Below are positions 51,651-60,247 of a DNA stretch of 64,000 nt, in pieces. The notes under the pieces are model-generated. The model saw only the letters and a program-made list of their open reading frames with translations. It had not been told where the DNA came from and searched no databases. The position numbers and the translations under genes are program-made. Each line of letters opens with the position of its first letter. Within the stretch, counting starts at the first letter, position 1. This stretch comes from Streptomyces flaveolus (GTDB taxonomy: Bacteria; Actinomycetota; Actinomycetes; Streptomycetales; Streptomycetaceae): NCBI RefSeq assembly GCF_000716535.1, contig NZ_JNWV01000039.1:1-64000 (forward strand), given 5' to 3'.

Positions 51651-54125
51651 TTGCCGTACACCGTCGTGCCGTACCGTCCGGGCATGCCGTACCGCTCGCC
51701 CAGACCGGCCAGAGCCCGGCCGACCCGCACCCGTCTGCTGCTGACCGCGCTGCTGCTGTTCACCGCGGCGCTCGGTCTCGGCCCGCTCGGTACGCAGAGC
51801 GCCACCGCAGCGAGCAACCTGGTGAAGAACCCCGGCCTGGAGGTGCTCGACGGGCCGTCCCGGTTCCCGCAGTGCTTCGAGAAGTCGGGCTGGGGGGACA
51901 ACGACTTCTCCTTCGCCGTCACCGACGACGCCCACAGCGGCAGCCGTGCCGTCCGCATCGAGCTGACCCGGCGCGCCGGCGGCGACCGCAAGACGATGAT
52001 GCTGGAGAACTCCTGCGCCCCGCAGGTCACGCCCGACCACCAGTACGACCTGTCGTTCTGGTACAGGTCGAGCACCCCGGACGTGGCGTTCACCCTGTTC
52101 CGGCACGACACCACCCAGGGCTGGGTGTACTGGACCGACCTCAGGACGCTGCCCCAGTCGGCCGGCTGGATCCGCACCGAGGTGCGCACCCCGCTCATCC
52201 CGCCGAACACCGACCAGATCACCTGGGGCGGCGCCCTGTACGGCGTCGGCACCCTCACCACCGACGACTACGCGATGACCGACGCCACCGTGCCCGCCGC
52301 GCCGGACCCCTGCACGACGGGCGGCACCGGGCCGCAGTGCCGGGGCAAGTGGACCGTGCAGTCCGTCAACTCCCCGGTGCGCGCCATCCACTCGGTGCTG
52401 CTGCACACCGGCAAGGTGCTGCTCATCGCCGGCTCCGGCAACGACCGGGACGCCTTCGCCGCCGGCACGTTCAGGACCAGCCTGTTCGACCCGGCCACCG
52501 GCGGCTACACCGACATCCCGACCCCGGAGGACTTCTTCTGCGCCGGGCACGTGCAGCTCCCGGACGGCCGGGTGCTGGTGGTCGGCGGCAACAAGGACTA
52601 CGCCTCACCGGACGGCAGCGTCGGCTACAAGGGCCTGCGGAGCAGCTACGTCTTCGATCCGGCCCAGAACAAGTACGTCAAGGTCAACGACATGCTGGCC
52701 GGGCACTGGTACCCGTCCGCGACCGCGATGGGCAACGGTGACGTCATCGCGCTCGGCGGTCTCGGCGAGGACTCCGCCGGCACGGTCGTCAACGAGCACT
52801 TCTCCTACGCCCGGAACAAGTGGCTGCCGATGGGCGAGGCCAAGCAGGCCTGGTCCTTCTGGGGCCTGTACCCGTCGATGATCCTGCTCCAGGACGGCCG
52901 CCTCTTCTACACCGGCAGCCACGTCTTCGGCGGCGGCCTGCCCGGCACCGGCGCCTCCGTCTACGACTACGACGCCGGGACCATCAGCGAGGTGCCCGGG
53001 CTGCGCAGGAAGGACGAGCGCGACCAGTCCATGTCGGTGCTGCTGCCGCCCGCCCAGGACCAGAAGGTCCTCACCATGGGCGGCGGCAACCACACCGTCT
53101 CCCCGGACGCCCACCGGCTGACCGACCTGATCGACATGAAGGCCGCCTCGCCGCAGTACGCGCCCGGCCCCGACCTGCCGCAGGGCCACTACGCCGACGG
53201 CAGCCCGCAGACCGGCACCCAGGGCAAGGTGTACGTCTCCGCGGTGATCCTGCCCGACGGCACGGTGCTGGAGACCGGCGGCGCCCTGCACACCTACCGC
53301 GAGGACCCCGTCTTCGAGGCCTCGCTGTACGACCCGGCGACCAACACCTTCCAGGCGGGCCTGGCCACCGACCCGGTCCCGCGGACCTACCACTCCTCGT
53401 CCACGCTGCTGCCGGACGGCCGGGTGCTCAGCATCGGCAACAACCCCGGTGACGGCTCCTTCGACCAGCGCGTGTCGGTCTACGAGCCGCCGTACCTCTT
53501 CAAGGGCGCCCGGCCGCAGATCACCTCGCTCGCGAGCACCCGCTGGACGTACGGCACCTCGCAGCGCATCACCGTGGACAAGCCGGTGGTGAAGGCGTCG
53601 CTGATCCGCCCGGCCGCCGTCACCCATTCCTCCGACCCGAACCAGCGCTACGTCGACCTGCCGATGACCGTCGACGGCAACACCATCGACCTCAGCCTGA
53701 CCAGCAACCCGAACCTGGCACCGCCCGGCTGGTACATGCTGTCGGTGGTCGACGCGAACGGCGTGCCGTCGGTGTCGAAATGGGTCCGCGTCGGCTCCGA
53801 GGGGCAGGTCGCCGCGGCCCGCGTGCAGTCCTTCGCCGACGAACTGAAGGCGAGCGAGCCGGGCACGGGCACCCCCGCGCCGCAGCCGGGCCACCGGCAC
53901 CACGGCGTGAAGATGGCCGCGGGATTCGACGGCTGCGACCACGCCTACGGCCGCATCGGCCAGTGCGTGCCCTGGACGTTCCCGAAGATGCCCCAGGCCG
54001 ACCGCTGCGCCTGGCTCCTGGACAGGGGCTACGGGCGCCTCGAGGTACACGGCCGTGACCGCCACCGCCTGGACCGCGACAAGGACGGCATCGCCTGCGG
54101 GAAGGGGGACGTGAGGAAGCGTTAG
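51651..54125 (+). CDS. Secreted copper-radical (galactose-oxidase-like) oxidase with CBM-like and Excalibur domains
   Basis: 824 residues from TTG 51651 (GAGGGGGGACCTC upstream). Signal peptide (TRLLLTALLLFTAALGLG..ATA), a CBM-like beta domain at about 45-220 (SNLVKNPGLEVLDG, DLSFWYRSSTPDVAFTLF), a seven-bladed Kelch propeller, an E-set domain, and a C-terminal Excalibur domain ending DRDKDGIACGK. Galactose-oxidase residues are present: Cys297 (EDFFCAGH) to cross-link Tyr354 (GHWYPSATAM), Tyr580-His581 (RTYHSSSTLLPDG), and His659 (AAVTHSSDPNQ). Streptomyces GlxA has this fold but is shorter (about 645 residues, from memory) and pairs with CslA. Substrate unknown; context suggests the glycan of this locus. 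The 3' end overlaps the next gene by 4 bases. Confidence 0.92.
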   Translation: MPYTVVPYRPGMPYRSPRPARARPTRTRLLLTALLLFTAALGLGPLGTQSATAASNLVKNPGLEVLDGPSRFPQCFEKSGWGDNDFSFAVTDDAHSGSRAVRIELTRRAGGDRKTMMLENSCAPQVTPDHQYDLSFWYRSSTPDVAFTLFRHDTTQGWVYWTDLRTLPQSAGWIRTEVRTPLIPPNTDQITWGGALYGVGTLTTDDYAMTDATVPAAPDPCTTGGTGPQCRGKWTVQSVNSPVRAIHSVLLHTGKVLLIAGSGNDRDAFAAGTFRTSLFDPATGGYTDIPTPEDFFCAGHVQLPDGRVLVVGGNKDYASPDGSVGYKGLRSSYVFDPAQNKYVKVNDMLAGHWYPSATAMGNGDVIALGGLGEDSAGTVVNEHFSYARNKWLPMGEAKQAWSFWGLYPSMILLQDGRLFYTGSHVFGGGLPGTGASVYDYDAGTISEVPGLRRKDERDQSMSVLLPPAQDQKVLTMGGGNHTVSPDAHRLTDLIDMKAASPQYAPGPDLPQGHYADGSPQTGTQGKVYVSAVILPDGTVLETGGALHTYREDPVFEASLYDPATNTFQAGLATDPVPRTYHSSSTLLPDGRVLSIGNNPGDGSFDQRVSVYEPPYLFKGARPQITSLASTRWTYGTSQRITVDKPVVKASLIRPAAVTHSSDPNQRYVDLPMTVDGNTIDLSLTSNPNLAPPGWYMLSVVDANGVPSVSKWVRVGSEGQVAAARVQSFADELKASEPGTGTPAPQPGHRHHGVKMAAGFDGCDHAYGRIGQCVPWTFPKMPQADRCAWLLDRGYGRLEVHGRDRHRLDRDKDGIACGKGDVRKR

Positions 54126-54832
54126 CGCTCCTTCAGGGCGCGCGCCACGATGGCTTCCAGCTGGTCGTGGTGCGCGCCCTTCCAGTACGCCCGGCCGCAG
54201 GCCGTGCACTGGGCGAAGACGTCGTAGGAGCGTTGGGTGCCGTGCTTGAGCTGGGCGGCGACCTCGTCCTTGGTGGCCTGTCTCAGCAGGCCGTTGCAGG
54301 CGGTGCAGCGGGTCCAGGGGCGGAGGTCGGGGGCGAACCGGTCGAGGACGTCGTGGAGCTGGTCGTCGGGGCGGGTGCTGTAGACGAACGCGCCCGCCCA
54401 CAGTTCCCGGCGGCGCAGCAGGCCCCGGTCGCGGCTGAGCATGACCCGCTTCTCGGCCGCCGAGCGGGCGGCGAGCGCCGGGTCGCCGATGTCCGTCGAC
54501 TCGTACGCCGTGTCCACGCCGAGCAGGCGCAGCCGGCGGGCCAGCGTGCCGAGGTGGACGTCGAGGAGGAAGCGGAGGGGCGCGCCGGGCACCCGCTGCG
54601 GGCGTTCCACCGGCCGGACGACCAGCCGCTCGGCCGGCTTCGGGACGTGCGAGGGCGGAACCTCGTGGCCGTCCACGACCAGCGCGCCGACCTCGGTGAG
54701 CGGTACCCCGAGGGACTCGACGACATGGCCGAGGGACGAGACTCCGTCGGTGACGAGCGTCCGGTGCGGCTTGCGCTGGACGAACAGCGCCAGCTCGGGG
54801 GCGAACTCGACGTGGATCTCGGGACCGTTCAC
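54122..54832 (-). CDS. Mut7-C RNase-domain protein with ubiquitin-like N-terminus
   Basis: 236 residues. Residues 1-80 a ubiquitin/ThiS-like domain (IHVEFAPELALFVQRKPHRT, ALVVDGHEVPPSHV); 85-230 the Mut7-C domain with RFLLDVHLGTLARRLRLLGV, VMLSRDRGLLRRREL and a zinc ribbon TRCTACNGLL..CTACGRAYWKG (two CxxC). Mut7-C domains have a PIN-like nuclease fold. The fusion is common in bacteria; targets unknown. Convergent with the copper-oxidase gene (4-base overlap). Confidence 0.88.
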   Translation of the reverse strand: MNGPEIHVEFAPELALFVQRKPHRTLVTDGVSSLGHVVESLGVPLTEVGALVVDGHEVPPSHVPKPAERLVVRPVERPQRVPGAPLRFLLDVHLGTLARRLRLLGVDTAYESTDIGDPALAARSAAEKRVMLSRDRGLLRRRELWAGAFVYSTRPDDQLHDVLDRFAPDLRPWTRCTACNGLLRQATKDEVAAQLKHGTQRSYDVFAQCTACGRAYWKGAHHDQLEAIVARALKER

Positions 54833-54865
54833 CCGGTCAGGATGTCACGGGAGCGGGCCGGGACT

Positions 54866-55507
54866 TCAGGGTTTTCCGGTGGGGAGGCCGTGCTCCAGGA
54901 CGTCCAGGGCCCGGTCCAGCATGTCGCGCAGGTCCTCCTGGAAGCCGTTCTCCGCCCAGGACAAGTTGGCTTCCATCAGGCCGCCGACGAGGGCCGTCGC
55001 GTAGACGCGCACTTCGAGGCTGTCCGCGGCCAGCCCGGAGCGTTCGGCGAGGGCCACGCGCAGCAGGCGCCCGGTCTCCGACATGCTCTCGGCCATCCGG
55101 GACCGGACGGCGGGGACCTGGACCGCGAGGTGCGCCCGCACCCGCACCGCGTCGGGGTCCTCCGCCATCATCGCGTCGATGGCCTTGTGCATCACGTGCC
55201 GTACCGAGTCCGTCCACGATTCTCCCGCGGGCCGGGCGCGCAACTCCTCCAGCATCAGCGGGTCGTACTCGTCCGTGAGGACGATGTCCTCCTTGGTCGG
55301 GAAGTACCGGAAGACGGTCGACGGTGATACCTCGGCCCGGTCGGCGATCTGGTCGATCGTCGTGGCGTCGTAGCCCTGCTCCTCGATCAGCGCGTAGGTC
55401 GCGGCGCGGATCGCCTCGCGGGTCTTGATCTTCTTGCGTTCACGCAGGCCGAGCCGGGGACGGTCGGCGGGGGAGAGCGGGGAACGTGCGGGCGTCATGC
55501 CGGTCAT
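54866..55507 (-). CDS. TetR-family repressor, coupled to the broken MFS gene
   Basis: 213 residues from ATG 55507, which overlaps the MFS gene stop by 4 bases (ATGA). TetR N-terminus: RERKKIKTREAIRAATYALI, EEQGYDATTIDQIADRAEVS, PSTVFRYFPTKEDIVLTD. The C-terminal dimer/ligand domain is ordinary. It probably represses the MFS promoter at 57109-57141. Because the upstream MFS frame is shifted, coupling now depends on ribosomes entering the second frame, so its translation may be affected. Confidence 0.93.
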   Translation of the reverse strand: MTGMTPARSPLSPADRPRLGLRERKKIKTREAIRAATYALIEEQGYDATTIDQIADRAEVSPSTVFRYFPTKEDIVLTDEYDPLMLEELRARPAGESWTDSVRHVMHKAIDAMMAEDPDAVRVRAHLAVQVPAVRSRMAESMSETGRLLRVALAERSGLAADSLEVRVYATALVGGLMEANLSWAENGFQEDLRDMLDRALDVLEHGLPTGKP

Positions 55508-57104
55508 TGTCCGGCATCGGCCGTGGTGGGGGCCATGGCCGGGGGCTCCTCCCGTGCCGTCCGCCGGGCGGCCGGGGCGTTCGGCAGCAGCAGGGCCGCG
55601 AGCAGGGCGGCCACCAGGGCGGCGACCGCGCACACCAGCAGCACCAGGGTCATGCCGTGCACGTAGGAGGCGTCCGCCGAGGCCGCGAGACGCGCCGAGC
55701 CGGCCCTGGCGGCGACCAGGTGCGCGGCCACCACGGACTCCCCGGCGGTGTGCGCGGCGCCGGAGGGCAGCCCGGTCACGTCGAGGCGGTCCCGGAAAGC
55801 GCCCGCGAGGAGGCTGCCGAGCAGGGCGATGCCGATGGCGCCGCCGACCTGGCGCAGGGTCATCAGCAGCCCCGATCCTCCCCCTCTGCCCGAAAGGCGT
55901 GGGGGGACCCCCAGCCGGCCCGGTCCGCGGGCAGGGCGCCGAGGGCGCCGTCCATGGCCGGGACGACCGAGAAACCGAAGCCGATGCCCGTGATCGACAG
56001 CCACAGCGCGGTGAAGCCGTAGCCGGAGTCCACCGTCGTACGGCTGCCCAGCAGGGCGGCGAAGGCGAGCACCACCAGACCCGCGCTGACCACGGCCCGG
56101 GCACTGAACCGGGCGACGACCGGCTGGGCGCCCCGCGCCGCCACCAGCAGCCCGCCCATCATCGGCAGCAGCCTGAGGCCGGTGCCGAACGCGTCGTTGC
56201 CGAGAACGGCCTGGAGGTACTGCGGCAGCACGAACAGCAGGCCGGACAGCACGAACATCACCAGGGTCGCGGCGAGGGTGTTGAGCAGGAAGCCGCGCCG
56301 GGCGAGCAGGGTCAGGTCGAGCATGGGGCGCACGGCCCGGCGTTCGCGCAGCACCAGTCCGGTGAGGAGCACGGCGGACGCGGCGAACGCGCCCAGCACC
56401 AGGGGATCGCCCCAGCCGCGCCCCGGGGCCTCGATGATCGCGTAGACGAGGGCGCCGAGGCCGATCGCGGTGAGCGCGGTGGAGAGGGCGCCGACCCTGG
56501 GCGAGGCCGGGTCGCGGGTCTCGGGCAGCAGGAGCACGCAGGCGGTGATGCCGAGGGCGGCCATCGGCAGGTTGATCAGGAAGACCGAGCCCCACCAGAA
56601 GTGGTCGAGCAGCCAGCCGCCGATGATCGGGCCGAGCGGCATGCCGAGTGCGGAGGCCGCGGAGATCAGGCCGACCGCCTTGGTGCGCTCGTCCGGGCCG
56701 AACAGCGACGGCAGCACGGACAGCGCGAGCGGCATGATCAGCGCGGCGCCGACGCCCATGACCGCGCGTGCGGCGATCACGGCGTTCACGTCGCCGGCCA
56801 GGGAGCCCAGGAGCGAGCCCGCCAGGAAGACGCCGAGCCCGGCGACGAGCATCCGGCGGCGCCCGAACCGGTCGCCCAGCAGCCCGGCGGGGAGCATCAG
56901 CGCGGCGAAGACGACGACGTACGCGTCCGCCATCCACTGCTGCTCGCCGGTGGTGGCCCCGAGCTGCTCCGCCATGGTCGGCAGGGCCACGTTGAGGATC
57001 GTCGTGTCGAAGCCGAGCACCAGCATGCTCGCGACCAGGGCCCCGAGGGCCCACCAGCGGCGGGGGTCGGGCCGCCTACCGTCTTCCTGAGTGACAGTCT
57101 CCAT
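55504..57104 (-). pseudogene. DHA2-type MFS drug exporter, frameshifted by a 35-bp palindromic insert
   Basis: The first part (ATG 57104) is a normal 14-helix-type exporter: GFDTTILNVALPTMAEQLG, AGLLGDRFGRRRMLVAG (motif A), ALGMPLGPIIGGWLLDHFWW (motif C-like). At about 55913, after ALPADRAG, the frame runs into an insert and stops at 55863 after 413 residues. The remaining helices (SGLLMTLRQVGGAIGIALLG through the C-terminus) continue in another frame to 55504. In related transporters DRAG-V-GSGLLMTLRQ is contiguous, so the insert broke the gene. The truncated product lacks the last two or so helices and is unlikely to work. Confidence 0.9.
55879..55913. repeat. Palindromic repeat inserted in the MFS gene (MITE/REP-like)
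   Basis: 35 bases, read on the minus strand as TGGGGGTCCCCCC then ACGCCTTTCGGGC then AGAGGGGGA, followed by GGATCG. GGGGGTCCCCC is a perfect inverted repeat, and the CCCCCC and GGGGG blocks can pair around GCCTTTCGGGC. The wording (TGGGGGTCCCCCC ... GGGGGAGGATCG) resembles a short mobile-looking element dispersed in Streptomyces genomes (from memory). Only this copy is seen here. Confidence 0.8.
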
Positions 57105-57141
57105 GAAATGACAGTAACTCTCAAAATCGTGAGACTGTCAA
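57105..57141 (-). promoter_or_regulatory. Promoter and TetR-operator-like repeat of the MFS-tetR operon
   Basis: On the minus strand: -35 TTGACA (57141-57136), 19-base spacer, -10 TACTGT (57116-57111), then six bases to ATG 57104 with no Shine-Dalgarno. TGACAGT and ACTGTCA form an inverted repeat (57109-57140) with an inner CTCA/TGAG pair covering both promoter boxes, and another TGACAGT half-site lies inside the coding start (57092-57098). A TetR dimer bound here would block transcription. Confidence 0.75.
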
Positions 57142-57164
57142 TCATTCGGGGGGTGCCGAGGCAT

Positions 57165-57198
57165 GAAAAACGGCCACGACTCGGGCGAGTCGTGGCCG
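57165..57198 (-). terminator. Terminator of the hemolysin-III gene
   Basis: 12-bp perfect stem CGGCCACGACTC / GAGTCGTGGCCG, loop of four, followed on the minus strand by TTTTTC. Confidence 0.93.
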
Positions 57199-57217
57199 GT
57201 AAGGCGAGGTGGGAGGG

Positions 57218-57931
57218 TTACGCGTGCTGGTACGCCACCAGCGAGATCCCGACGTAGTGGACGACGAACGCGGCGAGGGTGAAGGAGTGGAAGACCTCGT
57301 GGAAGCCGAACCAGCGCGGTGACGGGTTCGGGCGCTTGATGCCGTAGATCACGCCGCCGGCGCTGTAGAGCAGGCCGCCGGCGACCACCAGGATCAGCAC
57401 CGCGATGCCGCCCGTGTGCAGGAAGTCGGGCAGGAAGAAGACGGCCGCCCAGCCCATCGCGATGTAGCAGGGCGTGTAGAGCCAGCGCGGGGCGCCGACC
57501 CAGAAGACGCGGAAGACGATGCCGGCCGCCGCGGCGGCCCAGATGCCCCACAGCAGCCACTGGCCCTTGGCGCCGGGCAGGAGCAGCAGGGTCAGCGGGG
57601 TGTAGGTGCCCGCGATGATCAGGAAGATGTTGGCGTGATCGAGGCGGCGCAGCACGCCGTCCATGCGCGGGCTCCAGTTGCCCCGGTGGTAGAGCGCGCT
57701 GACGCCGAACAGGAGGCAGGCGGTCAGGGCGTAGATGCCGCAGGCGATGCGGCCTCTGGTCGAGTCGGCGAGTGCGGTGAGTACGAGTCCCGCGATGAGT
57801 ACGGCCGGAAACATGCCGAGGTGCAGCCAGCCACGGAGCCTGGGCTTGACCGGATGCGGCAGGGAGAGCGCCACGGGGCCACGGCCGGCGGCCGGCGTGT
57901 CCGAGGGCGCGTCGGAGGCGGACGCAGTCAT
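57218..57931 (-). CDS. Hemolysin III (TrhA/PAQR-like) family membrane protein
   Basis: 237 residues from ATG 57931. Seven helices typical of the family, with PRLRGWLHLGMFPAVLIAGL, GVSALYHRGNWSP (SALYHR), LDHANIFLIIAGTYTPL (the D-x-x-x-I-F-L-I-A-G-T-Y-T-P signature) and the ending FHEVFHSFTLAAFVVHYVGI (metal-binding His). PAQR-type hydrolases act on ceramide-like or phospholipid substrates; the bacterial role is unsettled. Single gene with its own terminator. Confidence 0.95.
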   Translation of the reverse strand: MTASASDAPSDTPAAGRGPVALSLPHPVKPRLRGWLHLGMFPAVLIAGLVLTALADSTRGRIACGIYALTACLLFGVSALYHRGNWSPRMDGVLRRLDHANIFLIIAGTYTPLTLLLLPGAKGQWLLWGIWAAAAAGIVFRVFWVGAPRWLYTPCYIAMGWAAVFFLPDFLHTGGIAVLILVVAGGLLYSAGGVIYGIKRPNPSPRWFGFHEVFHSFTLAAFVVHYVGISLVAYQHA

Positions 57932-58210
57932 GGCCGCATGGTACCGACGCTGCCGTAAGTCACTCATCAATGCACGTTCAATCAAGTCATCCGGCAAAAA
58001 GTCCTTCAGCTGAACCCAACGTGGACGCAAAGAGTCGTGGTAACCGTGGGATTCCTCACGCCGCTCACCTGTGATGCCCTCTGGACAGATGGGCACTAGA
58101 CTCGGATGATCAAATGAGTGCGGTCGGCACCGGATGAGCGGGCTACGAAGCATCCGGGTCGCGGCCCCCACGGGGCGAGAACACAAAAAATCCCTCACTT
58201 AGGAGCAATC

Positions 58211-60034
58211 GTGGCGCGCGACATCGCGGCTCCCACCGTCGTCCCCACCAATCACCAGGAACTGATCTCGTGGGTCAACGAGATCGCCGAACTGACGCAG
58301 CCGGACAGCGTGGTCTGGTGTGACGGCTCCGAGGCCGAGTACGAGCGACTGTGCGAGGAACTGGTCGCCAAGGGAACGTTCAAGAAACTCGACCCGGTCA
58401 AGCGCCCGCACTCCTACTACGCCGCCTCCGACCCGTCCGACGTCGCGCGCGTCGAGGACCGGACCTTCATCTGCTCGGAGAAGGAGGAGGACGCGGGCCC
58501 GACCAACCACTGGAAGGCCCCCGCCGAGATGCGGGAGATCTTCACCGGCGACAAGGGCCTGTTCCGGGGCTCCATGCGCGGCCGGACCATGTACGTCGTG
58601 CCCTTCTGCATGGGCCCGCTCGGCTCCCCGCTGTCCGCGCTGGGCGTGGAGATCACCGACTCCGCCTACGTCGCCGTCTCGATGCGCACGATGACGCGCA
58701 TGGGCCAGGCCGTCCTGGACGAACTGGGCGACGACGGCTTCTTCGTCAAGGCCGTCCACACGCTCGGCGCCCCGCTGGAGCCCGGCCAGGAGGACGTCCC
58801 CTGGCCCTGCAACCAGACCAAGTACATCTCGCACTTCCCCGAGTCGCGCGAGATCTGGTCCTACGGCTCCGGCTACGGCGGCAACGCCCTGCTCGGCAAG
58901 AAGTGCTACGCCCTGCGCATCGCCTCCGTCATGGCCCGTGACGAGGGCTGGCTGGCCGAGCACATGCTGATCCTCAAGCTCACCCCGCCGCAGGGCGAGT
59001 CCAAGTACGTCGCCGCCGCCTTCCCCTCCGCCTGCGGCAAGACCAACCTCGCCATGCTGGAGCCCACCATCTCCGGCTGGACGGTGGAGACCATCGGCGA
59101 CGACATCGCCTGGATGCGGTTCGGCGAGGACGGCCGGCTGTACGCGATCAACCCCGAGGCCGGCTTCTTCGGCGTCGCGCCCGGCACCGGTGAGCACACC
59201 AACGCCAACGCGATGAAGACCCTGTGGGGTAACGCGGTCTTCACCAACGTCGCGCTCACCGACGACGGCGACGTGTGGTGGGAGGGCATGACCGAGGAGC
59301 CCCCGGCCCACCTGACCGACTGGAAGGGCAACGACTGGACGCCGGACTCCGGGACCCCGGCCGCCCACCCCAACGCCCGCTTCACCGTGCCGGCCTCGCA
59401 GTGCCCGATCATCGCGCCCGAGTGGGAGGACCCGAAGGGCGTGCCGATCTCGGCGATCCTCTTCGGCGGGCGCCGCGCGACGGCGGTGCCGCTGGTGACG
59501 GAGTCCTTCGACTGGAACCACGGCGTCTTCCTCGGCGCCAACGTGGCCTCCGAGAAGACCGCCGCCGCCGAGGGCAAGGTCGGCGAGCTGCGCCGCGACC
59601 CCTTCGCGATGCTGCCGTTCTGCGGCTACAACATGGGCGACTACATGGCCCACTGGGTCGACGTCGCCAAGGACAAGGACCAGTCCAAGCTGCCGAAGAT
59701 CTACTACGTCAACTGGTTCCGGAAGAACGACGAGGGCAAGTTCGTCTGGCCCGGCTTCGGCGAGAACTCCCGGGTCCTGAAGTGGATCGTGGAGCGGCTG
59801 GAGGGCAAGGCCGAGGGCGTCGAGACCCCGATCGGCGTGCTGCCGGCGAAGGACGCCCTGGACACCGACGGCCTCGAACTCTCCGCGTCCGACCTGGAGT
59901 TCCTGCTGACGGTCGACAAGGAGGTATGGCGCGAGGAGGCCGCGCTGATCCCCGGGCACCTCGACACCTTCGGCGACCACACCCCGAAGGAGCTGTGGGA
60001 GCAGTACCGGGCGCTGGTGGAGCGCCTGGGCTGA
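58211..60034 (+). CDS. pckG: Phosphoenolpyruvate carboxykinase (GTP)
   Basis: 607 residues from GTG 58211, with AGGAGCAATC upstream; the frame extends to 58118 without support. GTP-type motifs: [18 protein letters not shown], the kinase-1a loop [18 protein letters not shown], kinase-2 [23 protein letters not shown], and [18 protein letters not shown]. It interconverts oxaloacetate plus GTP with PEP, GDP and CO2, the entry to gluconeogenesis, and is the only such enzyme needed by most Streptomyces. Followed by two hairpins. Confidence 0.97.
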   Translation: MARDIAAPTVVPTNHQELISWVNEIAELTQPDSVVWCDGSEAEYERLCEELVAKGTFKKLDPVKRPHSYYAASDPSDVARVEDRTFICSEKEEDAGPTNHWKAPAEMREIFTGDKGLFRGSMRGRTMYVVPFCMGPLGSPLSALGVEITDSAYVAVSMRTMTRMGQAVLDELGDDGFFVKAVHTLGAPLEPGQEDVPWPCNQTKYISHFPESREIWSYGSGYGGNALLGKKCYALRIASVMARDEGWLAEHMLILKLTPPQGESKYVAAAFPSACGKTNLAMLEPTISGWTVETIGDDIAWMRFGEDGRLYAINPEAGFFGVAPGTGEHTNANAMKTLWGNAVFTNVALTDDGDVWWEGMTEEPPAHLTDWKGNDWTPDSGTPAAHPNARFTVPASQCPIIAPEWEDPKGVPISAILFGGRRATAVPLVTESFDWNHGVFLGANVASEKTAAAEGKVGELRRDPFAMLPFCGYNMGDYMAHWVDVAKDKDQSKLPKIYYVNWFRKNDEGKFVWPGFGENSRVLKWIVERLEGKAEGVETPIGVLPAKDALDTDGLELSASDLEFLLTVDKEVWREEAALIPGHLDTFGDHTPKELWEQYRALVERLG

Positions 60035-60050
60035 ACACCCGCCTACGACT

Positions 60051-60143
60051 CCGCGGCCGGTCGCCGTGCCCTGACCAGCGATCGTCACGACCGGCCGCGG
60101 TGAACAACCCACCGGGCCCCGCCGGGCGGCGTGCGGGGCCCGG
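60051..60143 (+). terminator. Tandem hairpins after pckG
   Basis: First: 13-bp arms CCGCGGCCGGTCG (60051-60063) and CGACCGGCCGCGG (60088-60100), 24-base loop. Second: 11-bp arms CCGGGCCCCGC (60112-60122) and GCGGGGCCCGG (60133-60143), ten-base loop. Together they should stop pckG transcription. Confidence 0.82.
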
Positions 60144-60247
60144 CCGCGCGCCCCCTTGCCCATGGGATCTTCACACCTGTTTCATGGCCTTCACAGGCGT
60201 CTCACCGACACCGGTGAGGTGCTCGATTCAGCCTGTGGGGGGCACAG

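Noticed and set aside
50100..52550. 816-codon minus frame opposite the GT-C and oxidase genes
   Set aside because: Gly/Gln/Arg/Glu-rich shadow with no motif.
47252..54125. Orthologue of the cslA-glxA locus
   Set aside because: The GT2 protein is shorter, the order is divergent, extra GT-C and GtrA proteins are present, and the oxidase has added domains; similar theme but not the same gene set.
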